DNA of 64,000 bases. It comes from Dugong dugon (taxonomy: Eukaryota; Chordata; Mammalia; Sirenia; Dugongidae). The stretch spans positions 2,021,501 through 2,085,500 of the forward strand of contig CM057465.1 of the NCBI GenBank assembly GCA_030035585.1. The letters run 5' to 3'. Shown in pieces: positions 63,640 to 64,000 of this stretch. The position numbers and the translations under genes were made by a program. The notes beneath the pieces are model-generated. The model worked only from the letters and a program-made list of their open reading frames with translations, was not told the DNA's origin and made no database searches. Position 1 is the stretch's first letter; every line of letters starts with the position of its first letter.

Positions 63640-64000
63640 AAAAATCAAAATGACAGCATTAAACTCATAGCTATCAATAATTATGCTGAATGTAAATAGA
63701 CTAAATGTACCAATAAAGAGACAGAGAGTGGCAGAACTGATTAAAAAAACACTATCTGTCTATATGCTGCCTACAAGAGATACACCTTAGACTTAAAGAC
63801 ACAAACAAACTAAAACTCAAAGGTTAGAAAAAATATATATAGCAAGCAAATAGCAATCAAATAAGAGCAGGAATGGCAATATTAATCTCTGACAAAATAG
63901 ACTTTGGAGGAAAATCCACCACAAATGATAAGGAAGGGCAGTATACAATGATGAAAGGATCAATACACCAAGAGGACATAATGATAATAAATATTTATGC
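63640..64000 (+). pseudogene. L1 ORF2 N-terminus (endonuclease start), partial
   Basis: Decayed L1 endonuclease N-terminal blocks: IIMLNVNRLNVPIKRQRVAE (63678 on), VYMLPTRDTP where active elements have a QETH-type motif, and GQYTMMKGSIHQEDIMIINI just before the edge. Stops occur within it. Cut by the window end. Confidence 0.85.

Larger units (their letters stand above)
60847..64000 (+). mobile_element. Near-complete L1, 5' UTR to ORF2 start, runs off the window
   Basis: The 5' end GAGAGGCAAGTCCAAAATAG is a decayed form of the usual L1 start (GGCAAGATGGCGG-like), followed by CTCTTACAACAAAGACATG. The 5' UTR extends about 1.35 kb to 62199 and contains scattered CpG-derived TG/CA sites. ORF1 and ORF2 remnants follow at 62200 and about 63640. 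L1 order is kept throughout with no large internal gap, so the rest of ORF2 is expected to the right of the window. Confidence 0.85.

Overview
The window looks like nuclear DNA of an afrotherian mammal, most likely an elephant or a close paenungulate relative. The main reason is its dominant short repeat: a tRNA-headed SINE about 170-210 bp long with the AfroSINE layout (tRNA-like A and B boxes, then a tail ending in a GACTC-ACGGCA-like block). It occurs at least sixteen times on both strands. Alongside it are many copies of an RTE (BovB-like) LINE whose 3' end carries the same terminal block and finishes in CCTAACAACAAC. MaLR-type LTRs, MIR, L2, Tigger and hAT remnants and long L1 stretches complete an ordinary placental-mammal picture. 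I found no bacterial or viral genome organisation, and no protein-coding host gene or exon that I can support. All open frames I could interpret belong to decayed transposons or to simple-sequence tracts.

Layout: 1-17.6 kb is GC-rich intergenic DNA with an L1 5' UTR end, an RTE-derived short element, SINEs, MaLR LTRs and two minisatellites (64-bp units at 7.5-8.1 kb; 39-bp units at 13.8-14.5 kb, split by a solo LTR with a perfect 5-bp target duplication). At 17.6-20.2 kb lies the most complete RTE copy, a pseudogene with a broken YADD box. At 21.2-23.15 kb an L1 5' UTR, an RTE 3' end and an L1 ORF2 3' piece sit head to tail. From 23.9 to 43 kb are nested SINEs, MLT1-like LTRs, a Tigger transposase remnant (35.3-36.3 kb), a twin-primed L1 (36.65-37.2 kb) and three more RTE-derived short elements. 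From 43.7 to 50.3 kb there is a dense run of variable-number repeats: CCCT-rich, 34-bp units, a TTAGGG interstitial telomeric tract, about 22-bp units, about 12-bp C-rich units, a 555-bp CT tract and a CA-rich duplication. From about 51.7 kb to the end the composition turns AT-rich and is almost wholly L1 and RTE. A near-complete L1 starts near 60.85 kb and runs off the right edge inside ORF2.

Several repeat-free, AT-tolerant blocks (9.4, 11.2, 27.5, 37.7, 39.0-39.85, 43.2 and 46.4 kb) look like candidate conserved non-coding or enhancer DNA. This is inference from motif content and absence of repeats only. The elements do not form a pathway. What can be read is a history of insertions: RTE supplying the enzymes, AfroSINE and an internally deleted RTE derivative sharing its 3' end, and later elements nesting into earlier ones with visible target-site duplications. 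Repeat family names here come from recognition by eye, not from a library search.
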